Shown in pieces: positions 6,669-17,414 of a DNA stretch of 64,000 nt. The notes beneath the pieces were generated by a model. The model was not told where the DNA came from, searched no databases, and worked only from the letters and a program-made list of their open reading frames with translations. Source of the DNA: Timaviella obliquedivisa GSE-PSE-MK23-08B (GTDB taxonomy: Bacteria; Cyanobacteriota; Cyanobacteriia; Elainellales; Elainellaceae); contig JAHHII010000004.1 in assembly GCA_019358855.1 (NCBI GenBank), positions 186,001-250,000 on the forward strand. The letters run 5' to 3'. Positions within the stretch are counted from its first letter, which is position 1. The number at the start of each line of letters is the position of its first letter. Made by a program: the position numbers and the translations under genes.

Positions 6669-9600
6669 TTATAAAGATGCGCTTTGCGGCTGCAAGTCCA
6701 GACCCAGCACTTGGGTATAAGCCCCCCGCGCCTGAGTCACCCCAATTGTACGATCTGCTGACTCAATCATGGGACGACGGAGACTTACAACAATAAATTG
6801 TGCCTGTTGAGCTTGATGTCTGATCATTTTAGCTAATCGTTCTACGTTTGCTCCATCCAGAAACATATCGACCTCGTCGAAGGCGTAAAACGGCGAAGGA
6901 CGGTAGCGTTGTAGCGCAAAAATAAAGCTGAGTGCTGTCAGCGATTTTTCACCACCTGACATGGAAGCCAGACGACGAACAGGCTTACCTTTGGGGTGAG
7001 CAACTAAGTTTAGGCCGCTGCCAAACGGATCTTGGGGATCATCAAGTTGCAAGTAGCCATCGCCATCAGATAGTTCGGCAAAGATGCCCTGAAAGTTGAT
7101 GTTGACGGCATCGAAGGCTTCTTTAAAGGCTTTTTGGCGAAGGGTTGTGAAGTTTTCGATGCGGAGCAATAGCTCGGTGCGTTCTTCGTCGAGGGTTTCT
7201 AGCTTTTGGGTGAGTTCTTCCAGACGGGTTTGGGTGCGATCGTATTCTTCCAGCGCCATCATATTGACGGGTTCCATTGCCTGCAAACGCTTTTGCAGCG
7301 ATCGCAATTCCTGCTGTAGTTGCTCTAGTCCCAAGTCTTCTGGAATTTCGGGCAATGGGTCAGGTAACTCTACCCGCTTCGCCTCAATTTGAGCTTCCAG
7401 CGTGATCAATTCTTCGCGGCGGGCTTGCTGAGTTTCGATCAGCTTTTGACGCTGCCACTCGACTTGCTGTTGCGAGGTTTGATAATCGCGCAGCAACCGT
7501 TCAGCGCGATCGCGGGCTTGCTTCTCGGCGGCTAAGGTTTGTTCTAAGGTTGCTAAGGAAGTTCGATTCTGGGCAATTTGATCCATTAAGACCGTCTGCT
7601 GTTGGCTGAGGGTCGCCTGCTGATCTAACTGGGCGGTTTGCTGAGTGCCATATTCTTGAACTCGCTGCTGGAATAGCTCAATTTTTTCTTGAATCCGCAG
7701 CCGTTGATTGTCCAAATCTTTTAACCGTTGCTCAGCAGTTTGCAGTGTCAGTTGGCGATCGTTCAACTGCGCTTCTTTCTCACGGATGCTGTTCTGAATC
7801 TGTTGCCATTCGCTTTGGGCATAGGATTGCTCTAGGGCTGCTAATGCCTGTCGCTGGTTTTGCAGATGGGTTTCCCGCTGGGGCAGATCGTTCTCCAGAA
7901 TTTGCAGACGCTCCTGAGCCGTCGTCAACTCTTGCGTGTTCTGCGACAACTGCGCCCGAATATGTCCTTCCTGCGCCACCTGAGTCGCAATTTGATTTTG
8001 AATCTGCTCAGCTTGAAGTTGAATTTCTCGGTGCTGTTGGCGCGAATCGTTGAATGCCTGTGAGTTTTCTCTAACTTTGTCAACAGCTTGGGCGATCGCC
8101 TCTTGGCAGCGCCTCAAAATTCGATCAAGTTCTTGAAGCCGTTCCCGTAAGGCGATCGCCTCTAAGGATTCCGTAGGCTCCACGCGCCCAAAGTGTAAGG
8201 AACTCTGCCGCGAAGAACTGCCCCCAGTCATTGCCCCGCTAGTTTCTAGAAGCTCTCCATCTATCGTCACAATACGATATTGCCCCATTTCCTGCCGCGC
8301 TTGCTGTAAGGTGGAGAAAATCACGGTACTGCCGAAAACGTAGGCAAAGACTTGCAAGTAGCGATCGTCGCATTCAATCAAGTTGCGAGCATAGTCGATA
8401 AACCCCTCTGGGCGATTCCAAGCGGCGATCGGTGAGAAATGGGGTGCTTTGATTTTATTGAGCGGTAGGAACGTGGCTCGTCCTGCCCGTCTTTGTTTCA
8501 ATAGGTCGATCGCCCTTGCCCCAACGCCGTCATCATCTACTACCAAATTTGCCAGCCGTGCCCCTGCCGCAATCTCTAGCGCCAGTTGATATTGTGGCTC
8601 TACCCGCCCCAACTGCGCCACCAACCCACAGATGCCCTCTAGCTTTGCCTTATGCAGCACCTCAATGATTCCCGTGCCCTGGGTTTCCTGAATTGCTTGG
8701 GCTTGCGCCTCTAGTTTGTCTAGCTGCCGCTGCTTGTCGCGTTGTTCGTTGATCAGTCGGTCTTGGGTTTCTTGCTGTACCCTCAGGTCTTGCTCGGCTT
8801 GGGCGAACGACTGCTGTGCCGTTTCGGTGCGCTTCTGTGCGCCCCGCAGGTCTGCCGACTGTTGATTATGCTGGGTTTGCTTCGTGGTTATCCCTTCTGC
8901 AATGCTTGCTAAAGCACCACTGTGTTCCTGGATTTTCAGCCGCAGCTGCTCTACCCGCTCCTGCAATCTTGCCTGCTCGGTACGCTGAGGCTCAAGAGTC
9001 TTCAATAACGCCTCAATTTGATGACGGAGAACAGCCTGCTCCTGAATCCAGGCATCAGAAGCCGCCGCTACAGCCGTCGAATCTTCCCGACTTCGATCCA
9101 AGGCTCTCTTCGCTTCGTCTCGCTCTCGCCTAAAAATCGACAGTTCTTTTATTTCTAAATTTTGATGCTCTTGTCCCAACTTTTCTAGGGCTTGCGTTTG
9201 TTCCTGAATTTCCTGCTGAGTCTGAGCGATCGCCCCTGCCGCTGCTCTCTCCGCTGTTGCCAATTCTTGCTGCTGCCGCTGCAACTGCCGTAGCTCTGCC
9301 TCGCGCGTTGCCAGGGTTGCCTGAATCGCCAACTGTTCATCTTCACCTAAGGCTTTGACGTGGGCATTCAACCGCTCTAGTTCAGCCGTTGCTAATTGAA
9401 TTTCAACCACAAGCACCTGAAGTTGCTCATTAAGGCTAGTTTGAGAGCGATCGCCCTCCTCCAATTGCCCCACCAGTTTTTTTGCCTGCCGCTCCTGGGC
9501 TTTCCAACCTAGAATCGCTTCCCATTGGCTCTTGTTCTCTAGCTCTGCTCGGAGGCGCTGATACTTCTCAGCCTTGATGCGATCTTGCGCCAGGCGATCG

Positions 9601-10343
9601 CGCTGCACCATCAGTTCCCGCTCAACAATTCGGAATTTTTCTTCTCGTTCTTTAACCGCGTCTAGCTTTTCCTTCGCCTGCCTAATCTTGCGATCGAACG
9701 CTCCTACACCTGCCAGCTCATCAATAATTTCTCGCCGTTCCCGTGGGTTCATAGAAATAATACTGGTCACGTCTCCCTGCAAAACGACGTTGTAGCCTTC
9801 AGGGTAAATGCGCAGCTTATGCAATTGCTCATGTAAATCGGTCAAGGTACAGGGCAACCCATTGATGGCATAGCTCGAAGTATAAGAACCCTGCTGGGTA
9901 ACCCGTAGTTTTCGAGTCACGACCCATTCATTTAGCACAGGTAGGGGGGCAACATGACCGCTGCCTAGATGACCATTTTCAGGGCGATCGCTCTCGAAAG
10001 GATGCTCCGTAGACTGATTTACAGACAGATCTGCCTCCAACCCTTCCTCTTCGAGGTCATCTCGTATCCAGTCTTCTTCATCTAAGGCAAACGTCGCCGT
10101 CACGCTGGCTTCTACAATCGATCGCCCTCGTCCTGCCTGGGTTTGATTGACAAGATCTGGCAATCGCTCTGCCCGCATCCCTTTAGAGCTAGAAAGACCT
10201 AAGCAGAACAGTAGGGCATCTAAAATATTTGACTTTCCTGACCCGTTAGGACCAGAAATGACAGTAAACCCTGGCAGCAAAGGCACACCCGTTGTGCCAC
10301 CAAAGGACTTAAAGTTTGTGAGTTCGACGCGCTTAATGTACAC
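6669..10343 (-). CDS. smc: Chromosome segregation protein SMC
   Basis: 1224 residues, the usual SMC length. The N-terminal ABC head has the Walker A GPNGSGKSNILDAL (about residue 33-46). Two long Gln/Glu-rich coiled coils flank a hinge (about 530-690, with GLVAQLGRVEPQYQLALEIA). The C-terminal head has the signature SMSGGEKSLTALSF and Walker B YAFDEVDMFLD. SMC dimers entrap and compact DNA with ScpA and ScpB, which are not in this window. The start is GTG at 10343 (VYIKRVELTNFKSFGG). A short acidic insert follows the Walker A part (EEDWIRDDLEEEGLEADL). Confidence 0.97.
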   Translation of the reverse strand: MYIKRVELTNFKSFGGTTGVPLLPGFTVISGPNGSGKSNILDALLFCLGLSSSKGMRAERLPDLVNQTQAGRGRSIVEASVTATFALDEEDWIRDDLEEEGLEADLSVNQSTEHPFESDRPENGHLGSGHVAPLPVLNEWVVTRKLRVTQQGSYTSSYAINGLPCTLTDLHEQLHKLRIYPEGYNVVLQGDVTSIISMNPRERREIIDELAGVGAFDRKIRQAKEKLDAVKEREEKFRIVERELMVQRDRLAQDRIKAEKYQRLRAELENKSQWEAILGWKAQERQAKKLVGQLEEGDRSQTSLNEQLQVLVVEIQLATAELERLNAHVKALGEDEQLAIQATLATREAELRQLQRQQQELATAERAAAGAIAQTQQEIQEQTQALEKLGQEHQNLEIKELSIFRRERDEAKRALDRSREDSTAVAAASDAWIQEQAVLRHQIEALLKTLEPQRTEQARLQERVEQLRLKIQEHSGALASIAEGITTKQTQHNQQSADLRGAQKRTETAQQSFAQAEQDLRVQQETQDRLINEQRDKQRQLDKLEAQAQAIQETQGTGIIEVLHKAKLEGICGLVAQLGRVEPQYQLALEIAAGARLANLVVDDDGVGARAIDLLKQRRAGRATFLPLNKIKAPHFSPIAAWNRPEGFIDYARNLIECDDRYLQVFAYVFGSTVIFSTLQQARQEMGQYRIVTIDGELLETSGAMTGGSSSRQSSLHFGRVEPTESLEAIALRERLQELDRILRRCQEAIAQAVDKVRENSQAFNDSRQQHREIQLQAEQIQNQIATQVAQEGHIRAQLSQNTQELTTAQERLQILENDLPQRETHLQNQRQALAALEQSYAQSEWQQIQNSIREKEAQLNDRQLTLQTAEQRLKDLDNQRLRIQEKIELFQQRVQEYGTQQTAQLDQQATLSQQQTVLMDQIAQNRTSLATLEQTLAAEKQARDRAERLLRDYQTSQQQVEWQRQKLIETQQARREELITLEAQIEAKRVELPDPLPEIPEDLGLEQLQQELRSLQKRLQAMEPVNMMALEEYDRTQTRLEELTQKLETLDEERTELLLRIENFTTLRQKAFKEAFDAVNINFQGIFAELSDGDGYLQLDDPQDPFGSGLNLVAHPKGKPVRRLASMSGGEKSLTALSFIFALQRYRPSPFYAFDEVDMFLDGANVERLAKMIRHQAQQAQFIVVSLRRPMIESADRTIGVTQARGAYTQVLGLDLQPQSASL

Positions 10344-10685
10344 TCGTCAGCCTAATCAGTTTGGTACAAAAATACTATAAATTCCAATATTGATCAACAA
10401 CATGGGATCATTACCCCGGAATCATATCTGCAAAATTGAAAATTGGCTTGAAACTCTAAAAAGGATTACCACGAGAGAAGCTGCCAGCAGACTATCAACA
10501 GGCATTTCAAGTTACGTCTGCTGTTGTGGATGGCTAGTGTTATGGATGACTAAATTAAATTGCTGACTAGTCTAATAGGTTCCTCTGTGCTTTCAGACAC
10601 AAGCCTTGTCTGGGTAAAAAAACCATAATAGGAGCAGCAATGTGAGGCTAAGAAATGTGAGGCTGAGAAAATCGCAAGCACCCAA
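10344..10685. other. Intergenic region between smc and the DUF2062 gene
   Basis: About 340 bases between divergent genes, which should hold both promoters. No clear sigma-70 boxes can be assigned. A near-direct repeat, AATGTGAGGCTAAGA / AATGTGAGGCTGAGA, lies at about 10640-10670, just before the DUF2062 GTG. A 56-codon plus-strand frame starts at 10402, but its composition (Cys/Trp cluster at the end) gives no reason to believe it is expressed. Confidence 0.4.
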
Positions 10686-11150
10686 GTGAAACGGAAGCTC
10701 CGCTACTTCTATTTACGATTCATCCGCTTAAAAGCCACCCCAGAACACCTGGCGCGTGGGTTCGCCATTGGTGTGTTTTGGGGAATGTTCCCTTTGCCTG
10801 GAGTGCAAATGCTGACTGCTATTGTAACGGCAGCAGTTTTGCGCGGGAGTAAGGTGGCGGCGATCGCTGGAACTTGGCTGGGTAACCCACTGACGACGCT
10901 TCCGCTAACCGCTTTAAACTTCCACGTGGGGCAAACACTGCTAGGACGAACTTGGACTGCTCCTCCTCAAGAAATCTATACCGTTGATGGATTTTTACAG
11001 CTAGGAAGAGCCGCGATCGGGGCATACCTTGTAGGATGCTTAACGACAGGCATTGTCGGTGGATTGGGTAGCTACATTCTGGGCATTCCTCTCGTGACCT
11101 TCTTTCAGAAACGGGCAAGCGAACAGCGCAGCAAAAAACGCGCAAAGTGA
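10686..11150 (+). CDS. DUF2062 membrane protein
   Basis: 154 residues from a GTG start (MKRKLRYFYLRFIRLKATPE). DUF2062 features are visible: a basic amphipathic N-terminus, then ARGFAIGVFWGMFPLPGVQML and a Gly-rich hydrophobic pair (AAIAGTWLGNPLTTLPL). A last TM segment follows (YLVGCLTTGIVGGLGSYILGI) with a basic tail. Two or three membrane passes are expected. The function of the family is unknown; it often lies beside envelope genes. It is followed by a small 55-residue gene on the same strand. Confidence 0.8.
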   Translation: MKRKLRYFYLRFIRLKATPEHLARGFAIGVFWGMFPLPGVQMLTAIVTAAVLRGSKVAAIAGTWLGNPLTTLPLTALNFHVGQTLLGRTWTAPPQEIYTVDGFLQLGRAAIGAYLVGCLTTGIVGGLGSYILGIPLVTFFQKRASEQRSKKRAK

Positions 11151-11223
11151 CGGTTATCACTTCTTTCATCGCAACAAGAAGTATAAAATAGCACTAACGT
11201 CATACTGGACAGTAGCAACCGCC

Positions 11224-11391
11224 ATGAAAGCAAGTGGTATCTCAGGCAAAAAATACCCCGACCCCAGAAACGTCAGCCTCATTCAAAAGCAACAAATCCA
11301 GTTGCAGATTTGTTATAAACCGCTGAGGGCTAACCCTTTTACAACCTACCGCGATGAAACCGGACGCTGGGTTGTGGTGAGACAGGCTTAA
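11224..11391 (+). CDS. Small conserved-looking hypothetical protein (55 aa)
   Basis: A short frame with a plausible protein: MKASGISGKKYPDPRNVSLI at the start and NPFTTYRDETGRWVVVRQA at the end. The basic N-terminus and the aromatic strand-like C-terminus look like a real small domain. It lies 73 bases downstream of the DUF2062 gene, on the same strand, and converges on the SpoIID gene. No family is recognised. The AT-rich gap upstream (AAGTATAAAATAGCAC) could hold its own promoter. Confidence 0.55.
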   Translation: MKASGISGKKYPDPRNVSLIQKQQIQLQICYKPLRANPFTTYRDETGRWVVVRQA

Positions 11392-11413
11392 GATTTTAAG
11401 GTATCTTCAGGTT

Positions 11414-12490
11414 CTAGTAATCCTGCTGAAACCGTCCTACTTTTGTTCCAGGATAGTACTTTCCTAAAATTTGTTGATAGGTAAAACCTTGCTCTGCCAA
11501 GCTCAAGGCACCAAGCTGGCTCATTCCTTGTCCCTGAAAAGCTTCCGACACAATGTCTTCTGATGCAGCATACAACGATTCAACGACCTCGCCTTTGTAG
11601 CTGACATACTCTCCCGCAGTCGCATCGACGGCTTGGTTAGTGGCACTTGCTTCGCGGGCAATACCGCTGTAGACCTGATAGTACTCGGTTGAGCCTAAGT
11701 CAAACAGTGAGCTAATGGGCTTGAAGTGATAGGTGAGAGCATAGGAACGAGCAGCGATCGCCTGTGCCTTGAGCGCATCGGCTTCCCAATCGGGCGAGAC
11801 TTCGCTGGCAACAACGCTGTAGAGATATTGGCGAAGGTTCACCAGATTTACAGCCCAAAGCTTGCCAGCGTCATTGACAATTACAAATCTGCCTCGGTAA
11901 GTGCGATCGCCTAGGGTGATATTTCCTCCAGATGAAGGCTCAATTCTCACCGCAAAGGGCAACGATTGACCATCTAACTGAATGCCGTCCCCACTGGGCT
12001 GGAGAGAATAAGCCCCAGAAAGCTCTTGAATTTGGCGACCCGTCTGAGCGTCAATTAAGACTGCTCCTTGGGTGAGGGTCAGAGACAAAGCCAGAACGCC
12101 TTGGGCGATCGCCACCCGCATTTCCACTAAACCATCGACTGAAGCTGCCCCCGCTCCAGCAAGCTCTTGCTTTGCCGCTTCGTTCAAGGCTTTTTCTTCA
12201 GATGTCAGGGCATTAGGATCAACGGCTACGGCTGAGCTAGGGGAAGGGGTGTAACTTTGGCTAGGGCTTGCAGTTGGCGCCGTCAGGGGCGATGGGAGAA
12301 CCGCGATCGGGGTAGGCAGCGTTGGGACGGCAGGCGTTGTACTGGAGGGCGAAACGATAGGTGCAGTGAGAGACGTGGCGTTTGGCGTTCTTTGCCTCCA
12401 CAAGATGCCGCCGATCGCCAAGATTGCCAAGAGCGAAGCGGCTAACCAGATTCGTTGTTTAAAGAACAGAAGTATGCTTTGTCTGGTCAT
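11414..12490 (-). CDS. SpoIID/LytB-domain protein
   Basis: 358 residues. One N-terminal TM or uncleaved signal (residues ~13-28) is followed by a Pro/Ser/Thr-rich linker to about 85. The SpoIID domain fills the rest: YRGRFVIVNDAGKLWAVN, then LRQYLYSVVASEVSPDWEAD, ALKAQAIAARSYAL and QGMSQLGALSLAEQGFTYQQ. SpoIID enzymes cut peptidoglycan glycan strands; the catalytic Glu of the SEVSPDW motif is present. Cyanobacteria do not sporulate, so a role in wall remodelling is inferred. Its leader has a tandem 11-bp repeat. Confidence 0.88.
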   Translation of the reverse strand: MTRQSILLFFKQRIWLAASLLAILAIGGILWRQRTPNATSLTAPIVSPSSTTPAVPTLPTPIAVLPSPLTAPTASPSQSYTPSPSSAVAVDPNALTSEEKALNEAAKQELAGAGAASVDGLVEMRVAIAQGVLALSLTLTQGAVLIDAQTGRQIQELSGAYSLQPSGDGIQLDGQSLPFAVRIEPSSGGNITLGDRTYRGRFVIVNDAGKLWAVNLVNLRQYLYSVVASEVSPDWEADALKAQAIAARSYALTYHFKPISSLFDLGSTEYYQVYSGIAREASATNQAVDATAGEYVSYKGEVVESLYAASEDIVSEAFQGQGMSQLGALSLAEQGFTYQQILGKYYPGTKVGRFQQDY

Positions 12491-12494
12491 ATGA

Positions 12495-12526
12495 CTCAGT
12501 AATTGCTCAGTAATTGCTCAGTAATT
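12495..12526. repeat. Tandem 11-bp repeat, three units
   Basis: CTCAGTAATTG occurs three times head to tail, the last unit ending CTCAGTAATTC. It starts five bases upstream of the SpoIID start at 12490. It may affect translation of that gene and could vary in copy number between strains. Confidence 0.8.
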
Positions 12527-12604
12527 CCGCAAGATTTTTGTAGAAGCAGTCTTCGTATTGACAGGAGTACTTTGTAATTCCTTCAAATTTCTATGGAAGG
12601 GAAG

Positions 12605-12633
12605 TCGAAATGTAACAGTTTGCAACATATAAT
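12605..12633 (+). promoter_or_regulatory. Predicted sigma-70-type promoter of crtP
   Basis: A perfect TATAAT lies at 12628-12633. A weak -35 (TCGAAA, 12605-12610) sits 17 bases upstream of it. The implied start near 12640 leaves a short leader with GAGGG 11 bases before the crtP ATG at 12677. Prediction from sequence only. Confidence 0.5.
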
Positions 12634-12646
12634 GTAATCCTAGTAA

Positions 12647-14095
<1,449 letters not shown>

Positions 14096-14236
14096 TCCGG
14101 CTGTGATTTCTTGCGATTTTCTGTGATTAGGGCTGCGATCGCTCGATACTGTTTCCTTAGAGTCCCATCTAAGTAGATACTGGAGAGCGTGGCGAACAGC
14201 CCAGTCACCTGAAGTTAACCCCCAGTCTGCAATGTA

Positions 14237-15166
14237 ATGCTGCAATTGCCTGAATCTCCCCGCGTCATGACTCTTGTGCCCTTGGAGGAAGCTTACGAAC
14301 TTTGCCGTCAAGTGACCGCAGAGTACGCCAAAACGTTTTATTTAGGAACTCGGCTCATGTCTGCGGAGAAGCGTCGAGCTATCTGGGCAATCTATGTCTG
14401 GTGTCGCCGCACCGATGAATTAGTCGATGGTGCCCAAGCGGCGACCACCACCGATGCAACCCTCGATCACTGGGAACGTAACCTGGAGTCGATTTTTGCG
14501 GGGCATCCCGTAGACGATGCAGACGTGGCGCTAGTCGATACCTTAGAGCGATTTCCCATCGACATCCAACCCTTCCGCGACATGATTGCGGGACAGCGTA
14601 TGGATTTATACCGGAGCCGCTACGAAACTTTTGAGGAGCTAGAGCTTTACTGTTATCGCGTGGCGGGTACAGTCGGCTTAATGTCTACCTCGGTAATGGG
14701 TATTGATACGAGTTTAGGGAGTGCTCCCTGGAGTCGGGCGCAGCCGCAGCCTAACCCGGCACCGGAAGCGATCGCTCTGGGCATTGCCAATCAACTGACC
14801 AACATCCTCCGAGATGTGGGCGAAGATGCACGGCGCGGCAGAATTTACTTGCCTTTAGAAGATTTAGAGCGGTTTAACTACACCGAAAAAGACCTGATTA
14901 AGGGTGTGGTAGACGATCGCTGGCGATCGATCATGCGGTTTCAAATTCAACGAGCCCGTAAGTTTTACGCTGAAGCTGAAAAAGGCATTAGCCAGCTTAG
15001 TCCTGACGCGCGTTTCCCAGTTTGGTCGGCGCTGCTGCTCTACAGCCAAATTTTAGATGCGATCGAGCGCAATCAGTACGATGTATTCCGCAAACGAGCT
15101 TTTGTACCCAAGTGGCAAAAGTTTTTGAGTTTGCCGATCGCCCGGTTGCGAGCAGATGTGTTGTAG
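14237..15166 (+). CDS. crtB: Phytoene synthase
   Basis: 309 residues, normal for the family. CrtB joins two geranylgeranyl diphosphates to make phytoene, the substrate of the upstream CrtP. Both Asp-rich metal sites are visible: DELVD near residue 58-62 and [18 protein letters not shown] near 195-212. The conserved segments [23 protein letters not shown] and [10 protein letters not shown] are present. The start at 14237 matches the usual N-terminus but has no clear ribosome site. Expression through read-through from crtP is likely. Confidence 0.97.
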   Translation: MLQLPESPRVMTLVPLEEAYELCRQVTAEYAKTFYLGTRLMSAEKRRAIWAIYVWCRRTDELVDGAQAATTTDATLDHWERNLESIFAGHPVDDADVALVDTLERFPIDIQPFRDMIAGQRMDLYRSRYETFEELELYCYRVAGTVGLMSTSVMGIDTSLGSAPWSRAQPQPNPAPEAIALGIANQLTNILRDVGEDARRGRIYLPLEDLERFNYTEKDLIKGVVDDRWRSIMRFQIQRARKFYAEAEKGISQLSPDARFPVWSALLLYSQILDAIERNQYDVFRKRAFVPKWQKFLSLPIARLRADVL

Positions 15167-15232
15167 TAAATCATCAATCATTGACGACGGCGCTGCTCTA
15201 AACTTCAGCGGTGCTTGCGATAGACTTGATAA

Positions 15233-15481
15233 ATGCCTACAGAAAATGTTTTAAGAACCCATCCAATAATGGAAACCCATGAGTTGAGGCAGTTAGTTAA
15301 AGAAAGCGTGCGGGAGGTTCTCCGTGAAGAACGGTTGCGCCTCTGCCAAATTCTTATTCCCTGGGTTAGTGATAAAGAAATGCAGGGAATTCAAGCTAAG
15401 TTAGGCGATGCTCTTAACGACAGCCAAACTGAATATATCAATATGACAAATTGGGTCAGGAATGGAGATTGTCCTCAGTAA
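15233..15481 (+). CDS. Putative antitoxin of a RelE-type pair
   Basis: 82 residues, or 70 if the ATG at 15269 (METHELRQLVKESVREVL) is the true start. It is a charged helical protein with no recognised DNA-binding motif. Its 3' end overlaps the start of a RelE/ParE-like toxin frame by 20 bases, the usual order and overlap of antitoxin and toxin. Codon usage is more AT-rich than in the neighbouring crt genes, suggesting acquisition. The antitoxin role is inferred from context only. Confidence 0.55.
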   Translation: MPTENVLRTHPIMETHELRQLVKESVREVLREERLRLCQILIPWVSDKEMQGIQAKLGDALNDSQTEYINMTNWVRNGDCPQ

Positions 15482-15780
15482 AACCGCTGTGAAGTTTCTT
15501 GAAAAAATTTCTGCCAAGGAAACTGAAAAGATTCGAGAAAAGCTAGCTTTTCTTTTGCAAGTAATTGAAAGAGAAGGCATTATTCCGTCTAATGTAATTG
15601 GATATTAAAACCTTAAAAGGCGATTGGAAAGGTTATTTAAGGATGCGTGTTGGTAAAGTTCGGATAGTCTTCACGGTCAATTCTGATCTCGATCGAGTTG
15701 AAGTTTACGACATTGATTTTAGAGGCAATGTCTACAAGTCTCTGAAACTCTGTACAGAGGAAAATTACGTTGCGCTCTAG
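15462..15780 (+). pseudogene. RelE/ParE-like toxin with a one-base frameshift
   Basis: The ATG at 15462 opens a toxin-like frame (MEIVLSKTAVKFLEKISAKE, then KIREKLAFLLQVIEREGIIP) that stops at 15606-15608. The second half continues one frame over from about 15598: LDIKTLKGDWKGYLRMRVGK, then VRIVFTVNSDLDRVEVYDID, ending at 15780. Joined, they give the full RelE/ParE beta-sheet domain, with the usual LDIK.LKG.W.GY.R.RVGK.R motif. A single-base insertion near AATGTAATTGGAT explains it. The toxin is therefore probably inactive, unless this is a sequencing error or programmed frameshift. Confidence 0.75.
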
Positions 15781-15794
15781 AAGATACCTGTCCT

Positions 15795-17099
15795 CTAAAG
15801 CTGTCCCCGCGCTTTTACCTGCAAATAGCGATCGACCAATCGATCAGTAATTTGGTGAGCGGGCGCATCTAAAATCAACACGCCTTTTTGCTCCAGCGTT
15901 GCTAATGCAATTTGCCGCTGAGCCAGTAAATCTAGGGCGACGGCACGGGTGTAGAGGGTGTCTATGTCTGGGGCGATCGCATTTGCCTGAACATCTACTT
16001 GGGGGTCGCGCAAAGTGACGCAAAAGGGCAGGTAGCGGGGTGTCAGCCGTGTCATTGCCAGGAGTAGATCGGCAGAGGCAGTTTGGTCGATGATGTCGGT
16101 GAGCAGGACAACGAGGGCGCGTCGGGTTTGCTGTTGGTTGACGGTCGTGACTGCACCAATGTAGTCAGGCTCCATTAAAACGGGCTGGATGGGGGTCAGG
16201 CGTTCGATCAGTTTGGGTAGATGGGCTTGTCCGCGTTCGGGCGGAATCCAGGCGTGCATTTGCCGATCGAACACGCCCATGCCGACGCGATCGCCCCGAC
16301 TCAATCCAGCTAGAGCTAGTGATAATGCCGCATTTAGCCCCCAATCAAACCGGGCTAGCCCCTTGACTTGAGCGGTCATTAGCCGTCCGCGATCGAGCAA
16401 AATAATCAGGGTTTGCTCTTGCTCGGGTTCTAACACCCGCAGCAAAAGCCGACTTCGCCGAGCCGTAGCTTTCCAGTCAATTAGCCGAGGATCATCGCCT
16501 GTGCTGTATTCGCGCAGTTCAGCAAATTCTGTGCCTGTGCCGAGCCGTTTTGCCTGTTTGAGGTTGCCTGTCGTTTGGAGAGAAAGACGGATAGAGAGCG
16601 ATCGTAGCCCAATCAAATCGGGATAAACCGCTACAGTCTCATTTTGGGGCACTTTCCAGTTGCGCCATCCCAAGCCCCAGGCTCCTAGCTGTCGTATTTG
16701 GATAGCCCCCCAGTTGTATTCGCCTCGCTGGGCTGGAAAAACTTTGTAAGTCAGGAGTTCTTGCGTCTGAGGCGGCAGGGTGACTTTTAGAACTTCGGGA
16801 GTCGTGGTGAATGCTTGGGGCGAGTAATCGCGGATTTGTAAGATCGCGGTAGTCTTACCCGATTCTACGGTGAGATGCACCGGATTATCTCGACCAATGG
16901 AAAGACGGGATAAGGACTGACGGGATACCTTAATACGCTGCACCCGCTGGCTATCTAGAATTGTCAAGCCCAAGAGGATTAGATCCCAGGTCAAAGTCAG
17001 CGCCAAACTGGGCATAGAATTATTGCTTAACAGCGCTATCGTTAACCCGCCAACTGTACTCACTAGTAATCCTTGATAAACCCGACTCGAAGGAATCAT
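15795..17099 (-). CDS. DUF58 protein (VWA-like, MoxR-associated type)
   Basis: 434 residues. Two hydrophobic N-terminal helices (about 7-22 and 33-48) anchor it. A beta-rich segment follows, then the DUF58 core with the diagnostic motif EFAELREYSTGDDPRLIDWKATAR (shown in part: TGDDPRLIDWKATAR, about 200-215). A VWA-like fold follows (TLIILLDRGRLM). DUF58 proteins usually work with MoxR AAA+ ATPases in assembling or activating enzyme complexes; no MoxR gene is in the window. The broken aminotransferase lies directly upstream on the same strand, so they may once have been co-transcribed. Confidence 0.85.
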   Translation of the reverse strand: MIPSSRVYQGLLVSTVGGLTIALLSNNSMPSLALTLTWDLILLGLTILDSQRVQRIKVSRQSLSRLSIGRDNPVHLTVESGKTTAILQIRDYSPQAFTTTPEVLKVTLPPQTQELLTYKVFPAQRGEYNWGAIQIRQLGAWGLGWRNWKVPQNETVAVYPDLIGLRSLSIRLSLQTTGNLKQAKRLGTGTEFAELREYSTGDDPRLIDWKATARRSRLLLRVLEPEQEQTLIILLDRGRLMTAQVKGLARFDWGLNAALSLALAGLSRGDRVGMGVFDRQMHAWIPPERGQAHLPKLIERLTPIQPVLMEPDYIGAVTTVNQQQTRRALVVLLTDIIDQTASADLLLAMTRLTPRYLPFCVTLRDPQVDVQANAIAPDIDTLYTRAVALDLLAQRQIALATLEQKGVLILDAPAHQITDRLVDRYLQVKARGQL

Positions 17100-17102
17100 G
17101 CA

Positions 17103-17291
17103 TTACCCTTGTAAAAACTTTGCCATTCTAACAACGGCTGTCTCTAGAATCTTCGGTTCATGGACGAGCGCAAACCGCACGTAGCCCTTTCCCGATTTGC
17201 CAAAGCCTGTACCCGGAGAAACGGCAACGCCTGTAGCTTCGACTAGCTCCGAACAGAAGTGAATGAAGTTAGTGAAAGAGTGATCCCCATA
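17103..17291 (-). pseudogene. C-terminal fragment of a class I/II (LL-DAP-type) aminotransferase
   Basis: The minus strand encodes about 60 residues typical of the C-terminus of cyanobacterial LL-diaminopimelate-aminotransferase-like enzymes: HFCSELVEATGVAVSPGTGF, then GKSGKGYVRFALVHEPKILE, ending ..MAKFLQG and a stop at 17103-17105. Similarity fades upstream of about 17290, where AT-rich sequence starts. The N-terminus of what looks like the same gene lies at 18752-18868 on the same strand. The central ~300 residues, with the PLP lysine, are absent. Confidence 0.8.
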
Positions 17292-17414
17292 TTTTGACTA
17301 CAAGGGTTTAGTATGCAAGTCTTACAAAACCTTAGAGTTCTCTCTAGAATAATCTTGTATATTATGTTGATGTAGTATTTTAATCAAGAATTCTAGAGCT
17401 TTTACTGAGTATAT

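Noticed and set aside
7096-10380. Several plus-strand frames inside smc
   Set aside because: Shadows of the SMC coiled-coil coding strand; composition biased to Ser and Arg.
10402-10572. 56-codon frame upstream of the DUF2062 gene
   Set aside because: No ribosome site and odd composition; not supported as a gene.
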